The translations under genes were made by a program, and so were the position numbers. 64,000 nt of DNA from assembly GCF_000471905.2 (NCBI RefSeq), contig NW_006499364.1, positions 5,697,793 to 5,761,792 on the forward strand. Reading direction: 5' to 3'. The notes beneath the pieces are model-generated. The model did not search any database. It had not been told where the DNA came from and was given only the letters and a program-made list of their open reading frames with translations. Positions 21,952 to 33,019 of this stretch are shown here, piece by piece. Source of the DNA: Amborella trichopoda. Taxonomy: Eukaryota; Streptophyta; Magnoliopsida; Amborellales; Amborellaceae. Numbering within the stretch: the first letter of the stretch is position 1; every line of letters starts with the position of its first letter.

Positions 21952-22108
21952 CCGTCCAATTTTTTCGGACGATGATGAGCATATAGACAGAATCCCTGCT
22001 CATTTTTATCCATAGGCATTGCGTGGTCACCGTCCAATTCTTTCGGACGGTGATGAGCATATGGACAAAATCCCTATTCATTTTCATCCATAGGCATTGC
22101 ATAGTCTT
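21952..22108. repeat. 78-bp tandem repeat running into an assembly gap
   Basis: Two copies of a unit starting CCGTCCAATTTTTTCGGACG (21952) and CCGTCCAATTCTTTCGGACG (22030), each holding GATGAGCATAT and CATAGGCATTGC. The second copy runs directly into the N block, so more copies are probably hidden. Confidence 0.85.
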
Positions 22109-22128
22109 NNNNNNNNNNNNNNNNNNNN
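22109..22128. other. Assembly gap, 20 N
   Basis: Twenty consecutive undetermined bases. The preceding tandem repeat suggests a collapsed or unresolved repeat; true length is unknown. Confidence 0.99.
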
Positions 22129-22197
22129 CGTATATGATGAAATGCAGGCCTATTAATAAATCTATTTTTGAGATAGATTTTTGGACTTAATTTCTAA

Positions 22198-22460
22198 GGA
22201 CATGTAATCTCTAACATAGAGATCATGAATATGGAAAAATAAATAAATTTTTAAGATGGGTGCTTTGGACCGCATATGTAGTCATGCGGTCCAGTACACA
22301 TGAAACAATATTCTATATATATGAAAGGCCTTAAAAACGCCTATATGTAAAATGCTACAGTGTTTCACCACCAGACTTGCCATGTCTATGGCAGTTCATT
22401 GAACAAACCCACAATGGGCGATGTTTTGTCCGAGGCAATTTACATATTCAACAACTCATA
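22198..22460. repeat. Second copies of repeats seen at 19.1-19.3 and 21.75-21.9 kb
   Basis: 22198-22310 repeats the 19098-19330 text with an internal deletion. About 22330-22450 (GCTACAGTGTTTCACCACCA, then CATTGAAC) repeats about 21775-21880. No gene is seen. Confidence 0.6.
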
Positions 22461-22625
22461 CAGCATAAATATAGTAAAGCATCACAAAAAAATTAAATTG
22501 AATTAATAGTCCAAAAAAGTTCATTTGTGAATCTGACTTTTATTCATAAAACCTTTCTTATAGTCCAATGCGACTTGTGTGATAACAACATAGAGAAAAG
22601 CTTAAAACTAGTAGCTAATTATTAA

Positions 22626-23019
22626 GGGTGCGGTTTGTATAGAGCCTAGGCTCGAAACAATCAAATTAGAGCCTACCTTCAAATAGTTTCGAGAAATGTG
22701 GTTTTAATACTAAAAATCTTTGTGATAGCTTTAAAATATATTTTCATATTTATTTATAAATTTTAAAGCTTCAAAAATAGTGTAGATCGAGCAGATCTAT
22801 GAAAACTTGAAACTCTTGAAAATTGACAGTCAAAAAATGCGTTACAAAATAAACTATATCCAAAACTTGAAATTTATTTTTTTATGATATCCATGCATCT
22901 TGATGTTGAGATGATCAATTTGAACATATTTTGACATCAAAACAACCTCTTCTAGTGAAATTTTTTAGGTAGGCTCAATTTTGATTGTTTAGAGCCTTGA
23001 CTCTATATAAACTTTTTCC
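22626..23019. mobile_element. MULE-type MITE, AGAGCC variant, exact 9-bp duplication
   Basis: A 394-base element flanked by identical 9-mers AATTATTAA (22617-22625 and 23020-23028). The left end is GGGTGCGGTTTGTATAGAGCC; the right end reverse-complemented is GGAAAAAGTTTATATAGAGTC. The ends match the GGTTGCAACC family at the outermost bases, but AGAGCC replaces AAGGTTGCAACC, so it is a sub-family. The exact 9-base duplication supports a Mutator-like origin. Confidence 0.88.
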
Positions 23020-23259
23020 AATTATTAATTCAAAGTGTAGCAAGCTTATTGTATGCTATTGAATAGGATCCTAGTGTATTGATCCAAATTTGCATAATCA
23101 TGCCACTTCCACCCTCAATAGAAAAATAAAATTACTTTTTAATTTTATTCCAAACTATAAGTTCAAGGTTCATGGTAAGTTTCGGCAAATTTTTATGTTG
23201 GCTACCTCTTAACACAGTCCAGCTCCTTTACAAGGGCATAGGACAAGTTAGGAAAAGTT

Positions 23260-24165
23260 TAAGATTCTTCATACATCTTTGTCTTAGTTGTGGACGACTT
23301 AACTAGTCACCTACAAGATGAGATACCATGGTGCATGTTGTTCACTGATGACATAGTTTTGATCGATGAGACTTGAAACGGCGTTAACACAAAGGTAAAA
23401 CTTTGGAGGGATGCCCTAGAATCTAGAGGTTTTAAAATTATCCTGACTAAGACAGAGTATATGAAATATAATTTTAGTAATCATAGGAGCAGAGACAAGG
23501 AAGTAATTAAGATTGATAGCCAGTAAATACCAAAAAGAGCGTACTGGCGATATCTTGGGTCGATAATCCTAGAAAATAGAGAGATTGATGAAGATGCCGC
23601 ACATAGAATCAGAATTAGGTGGGCGAGGTGGAGAAATGAAACTGGATTTTTATGTGATCACCATATATCAATAAAGCCGAATGGCAGGTTCTACAAGACA
23701 GTGTTAGAATAGCTTTGCTTTATGGGGTGGAATATTGGGAGGTCAAAAAGTAATATACTCATTGAATGAGTGTAGTAGAGATGATGATATTCATATAGAT
23801 AAGTGGAAAGACAAGAAGTAGAAGAATTAAAAATAAATACTTTTGAAAAAATTTAGGTGCGGCACCAATAAGCAATAAGATGAGATAGAGTAGACTTATG
23901 TGGGTTAGCCATTTGTGGTGAAAACTCAGCACAACACCTGTTAGGAGGTGTGAGTTAGCTCAAGTGGAAGGCTCAAAATGGATAAGGAGTAGGCCCAAAA
24001 CGATATGGTTGGAAGTAGCAAGAAAATATATGGGATGTATGATCTCACTGAAGGTATGACCCTTAATAGAGCAACATGGTAGACTAAGATATGTATAGCG
24101 GATCCCATTTAGTTTGAGAAAAAGCTTTGACAATGACGATGATGTTTTTTTATTCTAAACTACTT
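23260..24165 (+). mobile_element. RTE-type LINE, 3' part of reverse transcriptase
   Basis: In broken frames the plus strand reads DDLTSHLQDEIPWCMLFTDD, IVLIDET, then YWRYLGSIILENREIDEDAA and HRIRIRWARWRN: the palm and thumb of an RTE-type LINE reverse transcriptase. The catalytic box is Thr-Asp-Asp here (usually Ala-Asp-Asp). It ends in a 3' stretch reading DPI-stop-FEKSFDNDDDV, typical of this family, followed by a T run. Stops and frame changes are common. A second 3' end of the same family is at 57920-58200. Confidence 0.85.
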
Positions 24166-24393
24166 CTATTATACTAAGACATCTTAATTTTTAAAATAGA
24201 ACATTATTTGTTGAAAGATGACGGTTCTAAACAAAAAAACACCAAATTCCATAAAGAAATGTATTAAAAAAATGGACACTCCATAGAAGCGTCGTATGTG
24301 TTTCTAAAAATGTCAACATATATGTTCATGTCCACCAAGTGTCGACACGTGATCAGACCCTCTGACACATGTATCCATATTTCATAAGTCAGT

Positions 24394-24623
24394 TAAGAGT
24401 CATCTTGGAATATGGTATGGGGATGCATGTATCTCAAACGTATTTTTTTTCAATTAATTACTAATGAGATAATGATATTTTAAATATTTGTGTATCATGG
24501 ACTCACCTAAGAGTCACCTTGAAATATAGCATGGGGACGCATGTATCTCAAACGTGTTTTTTTTTCAATTAATTACTAATGAGATAAGGATATTTTAAAT
24601 ATTTGTGTATCATGGACTCACCT
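24394..24623. repeat. 115-bp tandem duplication
   Basis: Two nearly identical copies begin at 24394 and 24509 (TAAGAGTCA, later ATGCATGTATCTCAAACGT or ACGCATGTATCTCAAACGT, then CAATTAATTACTAATGAGAT). Confidence 0.92.
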
Positions 24624-25079
24624 ATTTTTTTTTTCTAATTTGTGGAACTCATATTTTGTGTTTAAATTTTTAGTTCGTAAAATTCATATTTCATGGTTAC
24701 ATTTAGTCATATACGGTTATTTTTTTTATGGGAAAATCCTAAGCTCATGGTCTTCCTTAACCATAAAAGGCTACGAAATAAGTGGATATTCAAAATACCC
24801 TTATTTGATTACTGGAATATTGTTTAAAAACTCAATGAAATAAGGTATTTCAAATGGGCATATTTTGCTAGATTCCGGGGTAATAGAAAAAGTGATTATG
24901 ACATGAAGGCAATTTCGTCAATTGTATCCAACACATCGTCATAGATATTTCCGTCTACCCTAACCATGCGGCCTTGAGCCTTGATGGCCAAATTTCGCCT
25001 TCTCACACTCCCCCACATGCACAAGGTCAACACAATGGTCAAGAAGGGCTTTATCCCACTTTATTACTTATACCAGTTA
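24624..25079. other. Noncoding stretch
   Basis: AT-rich DNA with no recognised gene or element between the 115-bp duplication and the next hAT-like repeat. Confidence 0.5.
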
Positions 25080-25510
25080 TTTCAAAAATGGATCAGTGGC
25101 CCAGGCATCGTAAAAACTAGTTCGGATCGGTAAATCAACAGTCTGGATCACTATTCTACTGTGTGAAAAAAATAGTGAACCAACAAAAAAACACGTGCAA
25201 AAATAGTGAACCGGCCAAAAACCAATTCTGATCGGTGAATCAGCGGTCCAGATCGCCATTTTACTGTGTGAAAAAAATAGTGAACCGACAAAAAAACACA
25301 TGTAAAAATAGTGAACCGGCCAAAAATCAATCTGGATCGGTGAATCAGCATTTTTACTGTAGAAAAACGCCGTTTTACTTTAGCAAATCGCCGGTTCTCT
25401 TTTAGACCCTAACGATTTCCTATATAATGATAGAATCGGTATGGGGTGACCGATTCTAAAGTCGGACCGGACGATTCCATACCGACCCAACGTTTTTTAA
25501 ATATACTGTA
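25079..25510. mobile_element. hAT-type element relative with internal duplication
   Basis: The left end CAGTTATTTCAAAAATGGATCAG and right end ACGTTTTTTAAATATACTG resemble the inverted ends of the element at 14755-16506. The interior repeats a unit of about 120 bases containing GGTGAATCAGCGGTCCAGAT, TGTGAAAAAAATAGTGAACC and GAACCGGCCAAAAA. No target duplication could be read, so limits are approximate. Confidence 0.55.
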
Positions 25511-25572
25511 TAAGATGCCCCTCAAAGGGTGTGGCCTGGTGTATAAGATGCCCCTCAAAGGGTATGGCCTGG
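25507..25572. repeat. 33-bp tandem duplication
   Basis: TGTATAAGATGCCCCTCAAA starts at 25507 and again at 25540; the copies differ by one base in the following GGGTGTGGCCTGG. Confidence 0.93.
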
Positions 25573-26688
25573 GGTTTATATTGAATTCAAATACATAGCT
25601 ACGTGTGTCGTCCAGCCCTGGCGCATCTCTTGAACTTAGGGTCAGTTATATCGTAACTTCATGTAATTTAAGCCGCCATGACTTACCTATTTCATCCACA
25701 TCTCTAGCCAGCCATTGCACCTGCATCTCTAGCTGCTAATAATGGCAGACCTCTTGAAAATTAGACGGGTGAAAAAGGGTATGTAGAATTTCGCTGATGA
25801 AATTTTATGAAAATACAAATAAGGATGGTGAACCTTCCTGTTTATAGCCTTGCTAAAAGCGCTCTCTCATGATTGTATTTTACTCTTTTACTGTAGAAAT
25901 TTAGATTGCAAGAAGGTAAACCAGGCAAAATAGTCCTCAGAATATCTGAAAATAAAATATCACAATGGTAATCTCGCTTATCATTACATGGAATAAGCAA
26001 TCCTACGGAGCACCAGAGTTGCGTCAAAGTAAATAGAGGAAGTGTGCATATTTTTGGAGTGTCGAGTGGCTCTTAGAAGTTATTGTTTATGTGAATAGTA
26101 GCGATTGTTCACCATGCCATGCGACTATTGAGTCTCCAATAGTCCCAATCCAACGCTCTTCAACAACTGAAATAACCAACCTACGTTGTAACTACGACAA
26201 CCGTTGTGCCCACGGTCACTAGATCATAACAATTTATATTACAGTCGTTGGATCATACACGTGCGTTGCATGTTTTGGGTGCTCGCACATACACCCAGAT
26301 TCTCTCTTTTATTCTATGAATATGAAGCATGAGAATATTTCCATTAAAGTGCCACTATTGTCTCACTCTATTTTTCAATATAGACTAAGAACCCATACTT
26401 TCTCACTGTATTTATTAAAAACTTAGCTAAATTCCATTTGAAATTATATTATTTTGAAATATTACATAGCATTTTTCAAAACTAAAAGTACTATCATTTC
26501 CTCCACTGTTTTAAAATAATATAAAAGCACTGGCAACTGTATATTATTTGTATACCATGAATGTATCTTTCTATTTAAACTTTACTTTGAGTATATCCAT
26601 CAAATTCCATAGTTGTGTATAGCTTTGAATCACGTTCCTTGTCAAAAGACCAGTACTATAGCACACAAGTAATATACATCTCCAGGAT
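25573..26688. other. Noncoding stretch
   Basis: No gene recognised. A short ATG reading MADLLKIRRVKK at about 25742 ends at a GTATGT, which could be a chance exon-like start; no continuation was found. Confidence 0.45.
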
Positions 26689-26980
26689 CTTTAACTGTCA
26701 ACATATTTTGGGCTTTGTGGTTACATTCCAATTTCATAAGTACTCTAGATATGAGTTTCATTCTTACTTCTATATTTATATAAGTGTATCTATCAAGAGT
26801 GCCCTTGTATTTAAGACAATCCCGCTTATAAATCTTTAGTTGTCAGTATATTTTGGGTTTTGTGCTTTTATCCCGATTTCATAAGTACTCTGGAGACAAG
26901 TTTCATCCTTACTTCAACACTTATGTAGGTGTGCCTATCGAGAGTGCCCTTGTACTTAAGACACCCTAGCTTATAAATTA
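26689..26980. repeat. 145-bp tandem duplication
   Basis: CTTTAACTGTCAACATATTT at 26689 and CTTTAGTTGTCAGTATATTT at 26834 begin two diverged copies, each containing TTTCATAAGTACTCT and GAGTGCCCTTGTA. They lie just 3' of the copia pol relic (which runs leftwards), so this may be the element's 3' untranslated region or LTR. Confidence 0.85.
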
Positions 26981-27189
26981 TCATGGATATTATTAAGAGC
27001 TTAACTCAGCCTACTGAAATACATGTCATTACTAAACTTATCCACAATGTAAATTTCCTTAGAATGGGTGGTTAGAATAATTTTTTGTCTAGTTACTAAA
27101 CTAATCACATATACAACTTTTTAGTAGCACATGGAACTTAGAGTCTTGAAGTTACAAAATATTAGGCTGAGTTCCCAATGTAGATGCGT

Positions 27190-27355
27190 ACTTATGGACT
27201 CTAGACCCATTCTCTTTGACATTTTACCAATATCATCCCTTGCAAAGTCTTTTGTCGAAGGGTTGGCTAAATTTTTCTTTTGAGTTACAACTTCTCTTAT
27301 TAAAATCTTTATAGAGTTATGTTTGCACTCAATATGTAAAGAATTACTAACACCA
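27190..27355 (-). mobile_element. Ty1/copia pol C-terminus relic
   Basis: On the minus strand the text reads KKNLANPSTKDFARDDIGKM then SKRMGLESI, the end of the copia RNase H where the family has a NLADPLTKGL-like motif and then MGLK. The upstream polymerase is missing: at about 27360 the text changes. It is a short fragment, perhaps continuing as noncoding 3' sequence down to about 26620. Confidence 0.75.
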
Positions 27356-27799
27356 GCTCACCATCCTGCCTTCTCTCTTAACCATGAGACCTAAACCCAC
27401 ACACACCAAACTTTGCACTTGCCTTGTCTACCACGATGGATGGGTTGGCCCAACGCTTGTGTTTGCCCCGCATAGTGGTATATTGGCTTAAATAACTAGC
27501 CCTCTAGGGGTAGTAATTTTGTGCTACAAATTAGCACAATTCTGTATAGAGCACCCACCAAGTCTCATCTTTAGTTGTCGGCTATGCCAATGGGGGTTCA
27601 CGCATTGAGATCCAGACCAGCATGCATGCACCAAGTTTGGAACAAACCATGAAAATTTTTTTCTTCAAACACTCATACTCCCAAAAGGTCATATCTCATT
27701 CCCTTCATCTTCCTACCGGTAACACCTCCAATTAACACTTTCAAAATGTAACTCTCTAATCTATTGAAAAAATAGATAGAGGTCTGTCTTCCCCACTAA

Positions 27800-28190
27800 A
27801 TTACCTAAAAAACTAACTTCTTTAGGCAAGGGATCTAAATTTAACCAAGAACTCCACCTTCCTATTCATCCTGCTCTGTACCAACACACGCTGATATGAG
27901 ATAGCCTCGATCTTCTATTTGAATTGAGACTCCAAAATTGTTGGTCTAGACTATTTGATTGAGTGCTTCGCCCATCTTCATCATGATGATAAGGTTTTCC
28001 GAAGCTCGGTGACACACTAGGTGGACCTTTATCCAACTAGGGAGAGCCAAGCGATAGGCTAATTTCCCATTTAGCCTAAATGCCTTAAAAGGGACCATCT
28101 TACCTTTGGATCAAATAATGATGTACTTTCTTGGCACTAATCTTTTTTAAATCAGGTGGGTGAACTTGAGCATCAACAATCTTCAACATT
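27800..28190 (-). mobile_element. Chromovirus integrase tail and chromodomain relic
   Basis: The minus strand reads VDAQVHPPDLKKISAKKVHH then YLIQR, stop, DGPF, then GKLAYRLALPSWIKVH, then near 27835-27930 RKVEFLVKFRSLA. This is the integrase C-terminal domain followed by a chromodomain of a Ty3/gypsy chromovirus. Its sequence differs from the chromovirus at 3879-9614, so it is a different lineage. Stops and frameshifts are present; the rest of the element is missing. Confidence 0.75.
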
Positions 28191-28229
28191 GAACTTTGGG
28201 TGCCTCTACCTTTTTTTTTTTTTTTTTGG

Positions 28230-30011
28230 TTGAGTCAGTGAGGAGAAGACCCCTACCCTTGATAGGAACCCCTATCTATATACTTCTTCAAACGCTCACA
28301 GCAAAAGAAAGGGAAGGGAGGTGGACAAGATGGACTACCAAAAAAAGAATGAGAAGGTAGACCAAAGGGTGCACAAGGAGCAAGTGATTGTGCAATAATA
28401 AAAAGAAAAGGAAAAGAGAGAAGTGGTGGTCCTGTAGGACCACAAGGGGGAAGAATGGAAGGTCATGGTCGTGCGAGACCTCAAAGGAGAAAGGTAAAAA
28501 GAGAAGGAAAAAAAAAAGTGTTGTGCTCAGCGGTGGGACTGCCCAATGAGGAGAGAGAAAGAGAGAGGGAAAGAAGAGAGATAAAGAGAGAATGAAGGAA
28601 GAGAGAGAAGATAAAATTTTCTTAAGCCCAAGAGTACCGACCCAAAAATTTCTCTATCCTTCCTTTCTCTCCAAAAACGTGACCCAACAATGAAGAAAGA
28701 TAAAAAATTTACTAAGCAAAGTGGGGTGCCTTGTACAATGATCTTACATGATATATATAGACTTTTGCCCAAACATGAGTGGATTCTACCCTAATTGCTG
28801 AAAATTACAATTTAATTGAATAAAAAGAAATTTTAAAAATGGGAGCAAAGTGACGATTTTGCCCCTGCTCAACAATCCACGAAATTCCACTTCAATCCAT
28901 GCTGCTACCATAGAACTCATGTGATTTTCGCAAGCCCATTCGGGGCTATTCCGGTGCTCGTTTGGTCAAAAGATAATTACTTTCTTGTTGGGCTCGGAAC
29001 AACGATCGATCTGATACCCATTTCGAACCATGGATCGTGTTTTTAAGTCACAATCATGCGACTTGAAATTTGTGCGAATCTTGAAAATTTTTGATCGATA
29101 GTATGCTTGTTTCTTGATGTATTTCCTTGATTTCTTCGTTGAATTGCACTGAGCATGCCGTCACGATAGTGTCGCAACAAACGCAGCTCGATTTCATGCC
29201 CGAACGATTGCAGCAACTTTAACACATTTGTACGCTAAATCTAACCATTCATCACGTGCAGGGTTTGGGCCAGACAGCCATGGACCTTACGCACGCAATG
29301 CAACTGGTTTCCAATCGATCAAGTATGCGAGCGCCGTGAATGGCCGCTCGAGTGGGTCATGCTACTGCTGATTTTCCTACAACCTTGATCACGAATCATC
29401 ATCTTCTCTCTAGCTTTTCTCCCTGCTCGGACATCGTTACAGGATGTGCCACATATCAAAACATTCGTCTTGACGAGATGAACACGCTCTCAAAATTTGA
29501 GCTTGATTCGACTCGAAACGAGAGAGATATAATTCTTCAAAGTTGTTGTTCGTGATTGTGAAAACCATCCCCTTTAATGGAGACTGGTGCAAGGAGGGCG
29601 CATAGGAATAACGTGCGGCCTATCCTTTTTCAGTCTTTTACCCGTAACTTTATCCTGGAACGTCTGTTTAAGCCAAAATTTGGCCCTTAGGGGATTTCCA
29701 CCATGCTGGATCCAATGAAGGTGATCCCACAGCCATTTGATGTTCCAAAAATAGGGTTCTAGTTATGAGGTCCGTTTCAGGATGCTAGAGGCTGATTTTT
29801 TCGAAATTGTTTCTTTGTCTGCACTGCCTTAGATATGTCGGATTGCGACGAAACTTGGCAGGTGACCTTTTGAAGTCCTTAGGAACATTCTCACCTATTC
29901 TGAAGCAATTCTGAGACTGTCGAAAATTCCACTGTAAGTCAAGGCTTTATTGATCGGTTTCTCTTTTATTCCGCATCGGGGACTCAAGATGCTGAAAAAT
30001 GTGTTCAAACA
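28230..30011 (-). repeat. Diverged, truncated LTR related to the 37-47 kb element
   Basis: From about 28600 the text follows the LTRs at 37438-40077 and 44313-46953 in the same order: GTACCGACCCAAAAATTTCT, CCATGGATCGTGTTTTTA, CACTGAGCATGCCGTCACGA, CACTGCCTTAGATATGTCGG, and a terminal GCTGAAAAATGTGTTCAAAC A. The first part of the LTR (TGYCTCAATCTC onward) is not found. It is a solo or fragmentary copy, more diverged than the other two are from each other. Confidence 0.75.
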
Positions 30012-30699
30012 AAGTCATCCTGAGCCAATAAGTGAAGAAAGTTCTAATCCTTCTATTGCTCTGATCATCCGAGCGTATAGTGTTCGCGCGGAGAGAGGAA
30101 TCATTATCATCTTTTTCCCTCATCCCTTCTTTTTGTCAGTCAGCCCTCGTTCGAGCGAGTCACTATAGAAGATTACATTCGAGTCCATATTGCAGTTTCC
30201 AGTGCGAGAAAACTAAGCAACGAGTTGAAAAGCCTGAGGAGCATCTATGTCCAAACTACGCTGACAGATAGCAGGAGAGCTTTATAATTGTTCTAAGATG
30301 GCAAACTGACCAGGTGTGTCCCGAACCCCAAAACGACGAGGTAAACATCTAAACGCACCCTTGTCGTAAAATCTCTCTTTGTTGGTTCCTATCCACTTAT
30401 AAGGCCTTTAATGGCCACACTTACCCAACAATATCCCATTCAAACATAGAAATGGAAAAGAAAAAAATATTTCTCTCTCTATTTGGCTTCAAGCAAAAAA
30501 ACTAAATAAATAAAAAATTAAAATGAATATACAATAAGGTCTCTTGCCACTAATGAAATTCTAAAGACAAGACTTACCAGTAATGAAATGAATATAAAGC
30601 TATTGAAATGTGAATTTTCATAAGCACAACCTTATTTAAATAATTTACAAGAAATAAATTAATCAAAATACCTTGAAAAGTTTCGAAGGTATTTTGATC
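30012..30699. other. Noncoding stretch
   Basis: No gene recognised. Upstream exons expected for the WAT1-type pseudogene (N-terminal membrane segments) are not seen here. Confidence 0.45.
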
Positions 30700-30860
30700 A
30701 ATTAAAATAATTATATAATTATATTTAAATTTTATAATATATGAAATTGGAATTGATCCGGATCCGAATTTTCTAGATTTGATTGGATCCGGATCCGATG
30801 TAAACTTTTTAGATTCGATTTGGATCTTGGTGGATCCGAATGGAAAAATTCTGAGCCCTA
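30700..30860. mobile_element. Right end of a TAGGGCTCAG hAT-type element
   Basis: The text ends GGATCCGAATGGAAAAATTC TGAGCCCTA and carries repeated GGATCCGGATCCGA motifs preceded by TATAATATATGAAATT. This matches the subterminal and terminal design of the element at 10684-13246. The other end was not found. Confidence 0.5.
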
Positions 30861-31510
30861 ACCTGGGGACCGAGTTTCACAGCCTAGCTGCATTTTCATA
30901 CACTGATTGTGGCATTTCATTATTATGCTTCATTTTTTTGGCAGCTCTCTTTAGCTTGTATGAATGTATATTTATTCTTTTAATTTGTCTCCATTGATTA
31001 TTACAGGCAGCTGCTTTCAAAGATTATCCTGCAAACATATCGTTCACTGCATTGATGTGCTTCATGGGTACAATCCAATGCTCTGTAATTACATTATTCA
31101 TGGACAAACCCAAAGATTAGAGATTGGGATGGAACTTGAGCCTCTTTGCCTACGCCTACTCTGTAATAATCAATCTACTTCTCACTTCTTCCTCCTACAA
31201 ATGGTTGCCCTTTGATGTAACTAAATTTCTCTAGAATTTTGTGGTTGCCTTTAATGTGACTAAATTCCTCTTGAATTTTTGTTACATGCGTGCAGGGAGT
31301 AGTATGCACTGCAATAGGAAACTTGGTTCTCTATCAGAGAGAAAGGCCCCGTTTTTGCAGCAGCATTCAATCCTGTAAGCACGGTGGTGGTGGCTATTCT
31401 AGAGCCACTACTTCTTCACGTAGACACTCATCTGGGAAGGTGGATTTCACTTGGATTGTTCTGGTTTTATTGAGTGCTAGAAATCCCAAGCAGTATATTT
31501 CGTTTTGGGT

Positions 31511-31740
31511 GTCTACAAAGATACCATTACTTTTTTTGTACATGGAGGTCACAATCATTTTTATTTCTTAAATTTCAAAATGGGTGGTTGTAAGAGTGTC
31601 ATTGAATAGTCACAAAGTTTCAAAAAAAATAAAAAGTTCTCAAACTTTGTGACTCACTCCAAACCATCCAATTTGACGTCTAATGAGTGAAAATGATTGT
31701 AAGCTCCATATACAAAAAGAGAAATGATATCTTTGTAAAC
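31511..31740. mobile_element. MITE with ~50-bp inverted ends in WAT1 intron
   Basis: The left end reads GTCTACAAAGATACCATTAC then TTTTTTTGTACATGGAGG. The right end reverse-complemented reads GTTTACAAAGATATCATTTC then TCTTTTTGTATATGGAGC. Both then share TCACAATCATTTT or TTACAATCATTTT. About 230 bases in all. Scraps of the same family lie at 14195-14345, 17690, 19580-19700 and 55580-55810. Confidence 0.8.
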
Positions 31741-31864
31741 CATCCCATGTTTCATTACTCTACTAGCTTTTTGTATTCTCCCCCCCGCAAGAAGGGCATT
31801 AATGTGGGCTATAAATAGTTTGGGTCTCAGTTTCACTGAGAACTAGTTGCCAGGTCCTTATTGT

Positions 31865-32130
31865 GGTCACTACAACCCAAATTTGGATTGGGTTGGACCC
31901 TGCCAAGTCTGGCTTGGGTCAACTCTCAACTAACATGACCTGAATCCAACCTAAACCAACATAGGATCTAGGTCAAGTGGACCTAAACATGACCCAACCT
32001 AAGAAAGTTCAGGCTGGACTTGGACACCAACAACAATTGGGTAAGGTCCTGCAAGCAGACCTCGTCCCAATCCACCATATCCATGGGGCGGATCCATACC
32101 AAGACACAAGTAGGGCTGACATGATCCTTA
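31865..32130. repeat. GGGTTGGG-rich repeat in WAT1 intron
   Basis: The text repeats variants of TTGGGTTGGACC, TTGGGTCAACTC and GACCCAACCTAA and ends near TAGGGCTGACATGATCC. Such wording is common in plant hAT-type MITEs, but no clear ends or target duplication were found. Confidence 0.4.
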
Positions 32131-32168
32131 TAAAACCCATGGTTGTAAACAAAAAGCATAGTTGCAAC

Positions 32169-32446
32169 CAATGTTTGAAAAAACGGATCTGTTGAATAGA
32201 TCAGCCTCCTTGAAAACTGGTCTAGATCGGTGATCCAGTCAAGTGAATCGGCCAATAAAAAATTTTAAAAAACAAAAAACAAAATAAAAAATTGCATACT
32301 ACGAAAAAAACAAAAGGTGGGGCTAGATTGGCTAGTTCTATGGCATAACCGGTTGATTCTATCAAAGAGCTAGCCGGTTCCTAAGCTGGTGTCCCAATGT
32401 ATAGGGAATCAGACCAGTCCAATTGATCCCCCATCCGGATCAACTG
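32169..32446. mobile_element. hAT-type MITE with exact 8-bp duplication
   Basis: A 278-base element flanked by identical 8-mers GTTGCAAC (32161-32168, 32447-32454). The left end CAATGTTTGAAAAAACGG matches the end of the 14755-16506 element; the right end CAACTG is shorter, having lost the TTTTAAAA segment. The interior has the family's ATCCGG/AACCGG texts. It lies in the last intron of the WAT1 pseudogene. Confidence 0.8.
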
Positions 32447-33019
32447 GTTGCAACTAAGAACCCCCCAAATAGAACTACTTTGTGGACTAGCTTAATTCCA
32501 AATTGATACCTTCAATTACTATCATCATTATAAAGAAAGTACAAGAATGCATCAATTAACAATTTCGCCTTTAGGTTTAAAGCAATGTTACCAATTATAA
32601 AGAAAGTACATGAAAGTCCTTTAGTTCGACAACGATCAATCCGATTTTGACTGTACCAAAATAGGTACCAATTCTATGACCGGTTTGATTACGATAGCAC
32701 TTGTTAAAATAATCCACCAAACAGCATGTGATGTTAATGCATATAAGTTAACTAAGAAAGCTTAAAAAACCAAAAGAAAGCTCAAGTTGTATCTCAATTA
32801 TTTTCCGTTAGATAAGTATAAGGAACATAGAAATACGTTTATAACTAAATTGTACCTTCCATAGCATAAGTGCATAGTTTGTTAGGGCAAATTTTTTCGT
32901 AAAAATTAAATTTCTAAATTCATTTTCATCAAACATAATAATGGGTTTCTTTACACTAAAACCAAAACTTCAAATTATTAAAATTCATGTTTTACTGCAT
33001 TAAAAGTAAATATCTTTCT

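Noticed and set aside
25742..25785. Possible exon reading MADLLKIRRVKK followed by GTATGT
   Set aside because: Too short, no family recognised and no continuation downstream.
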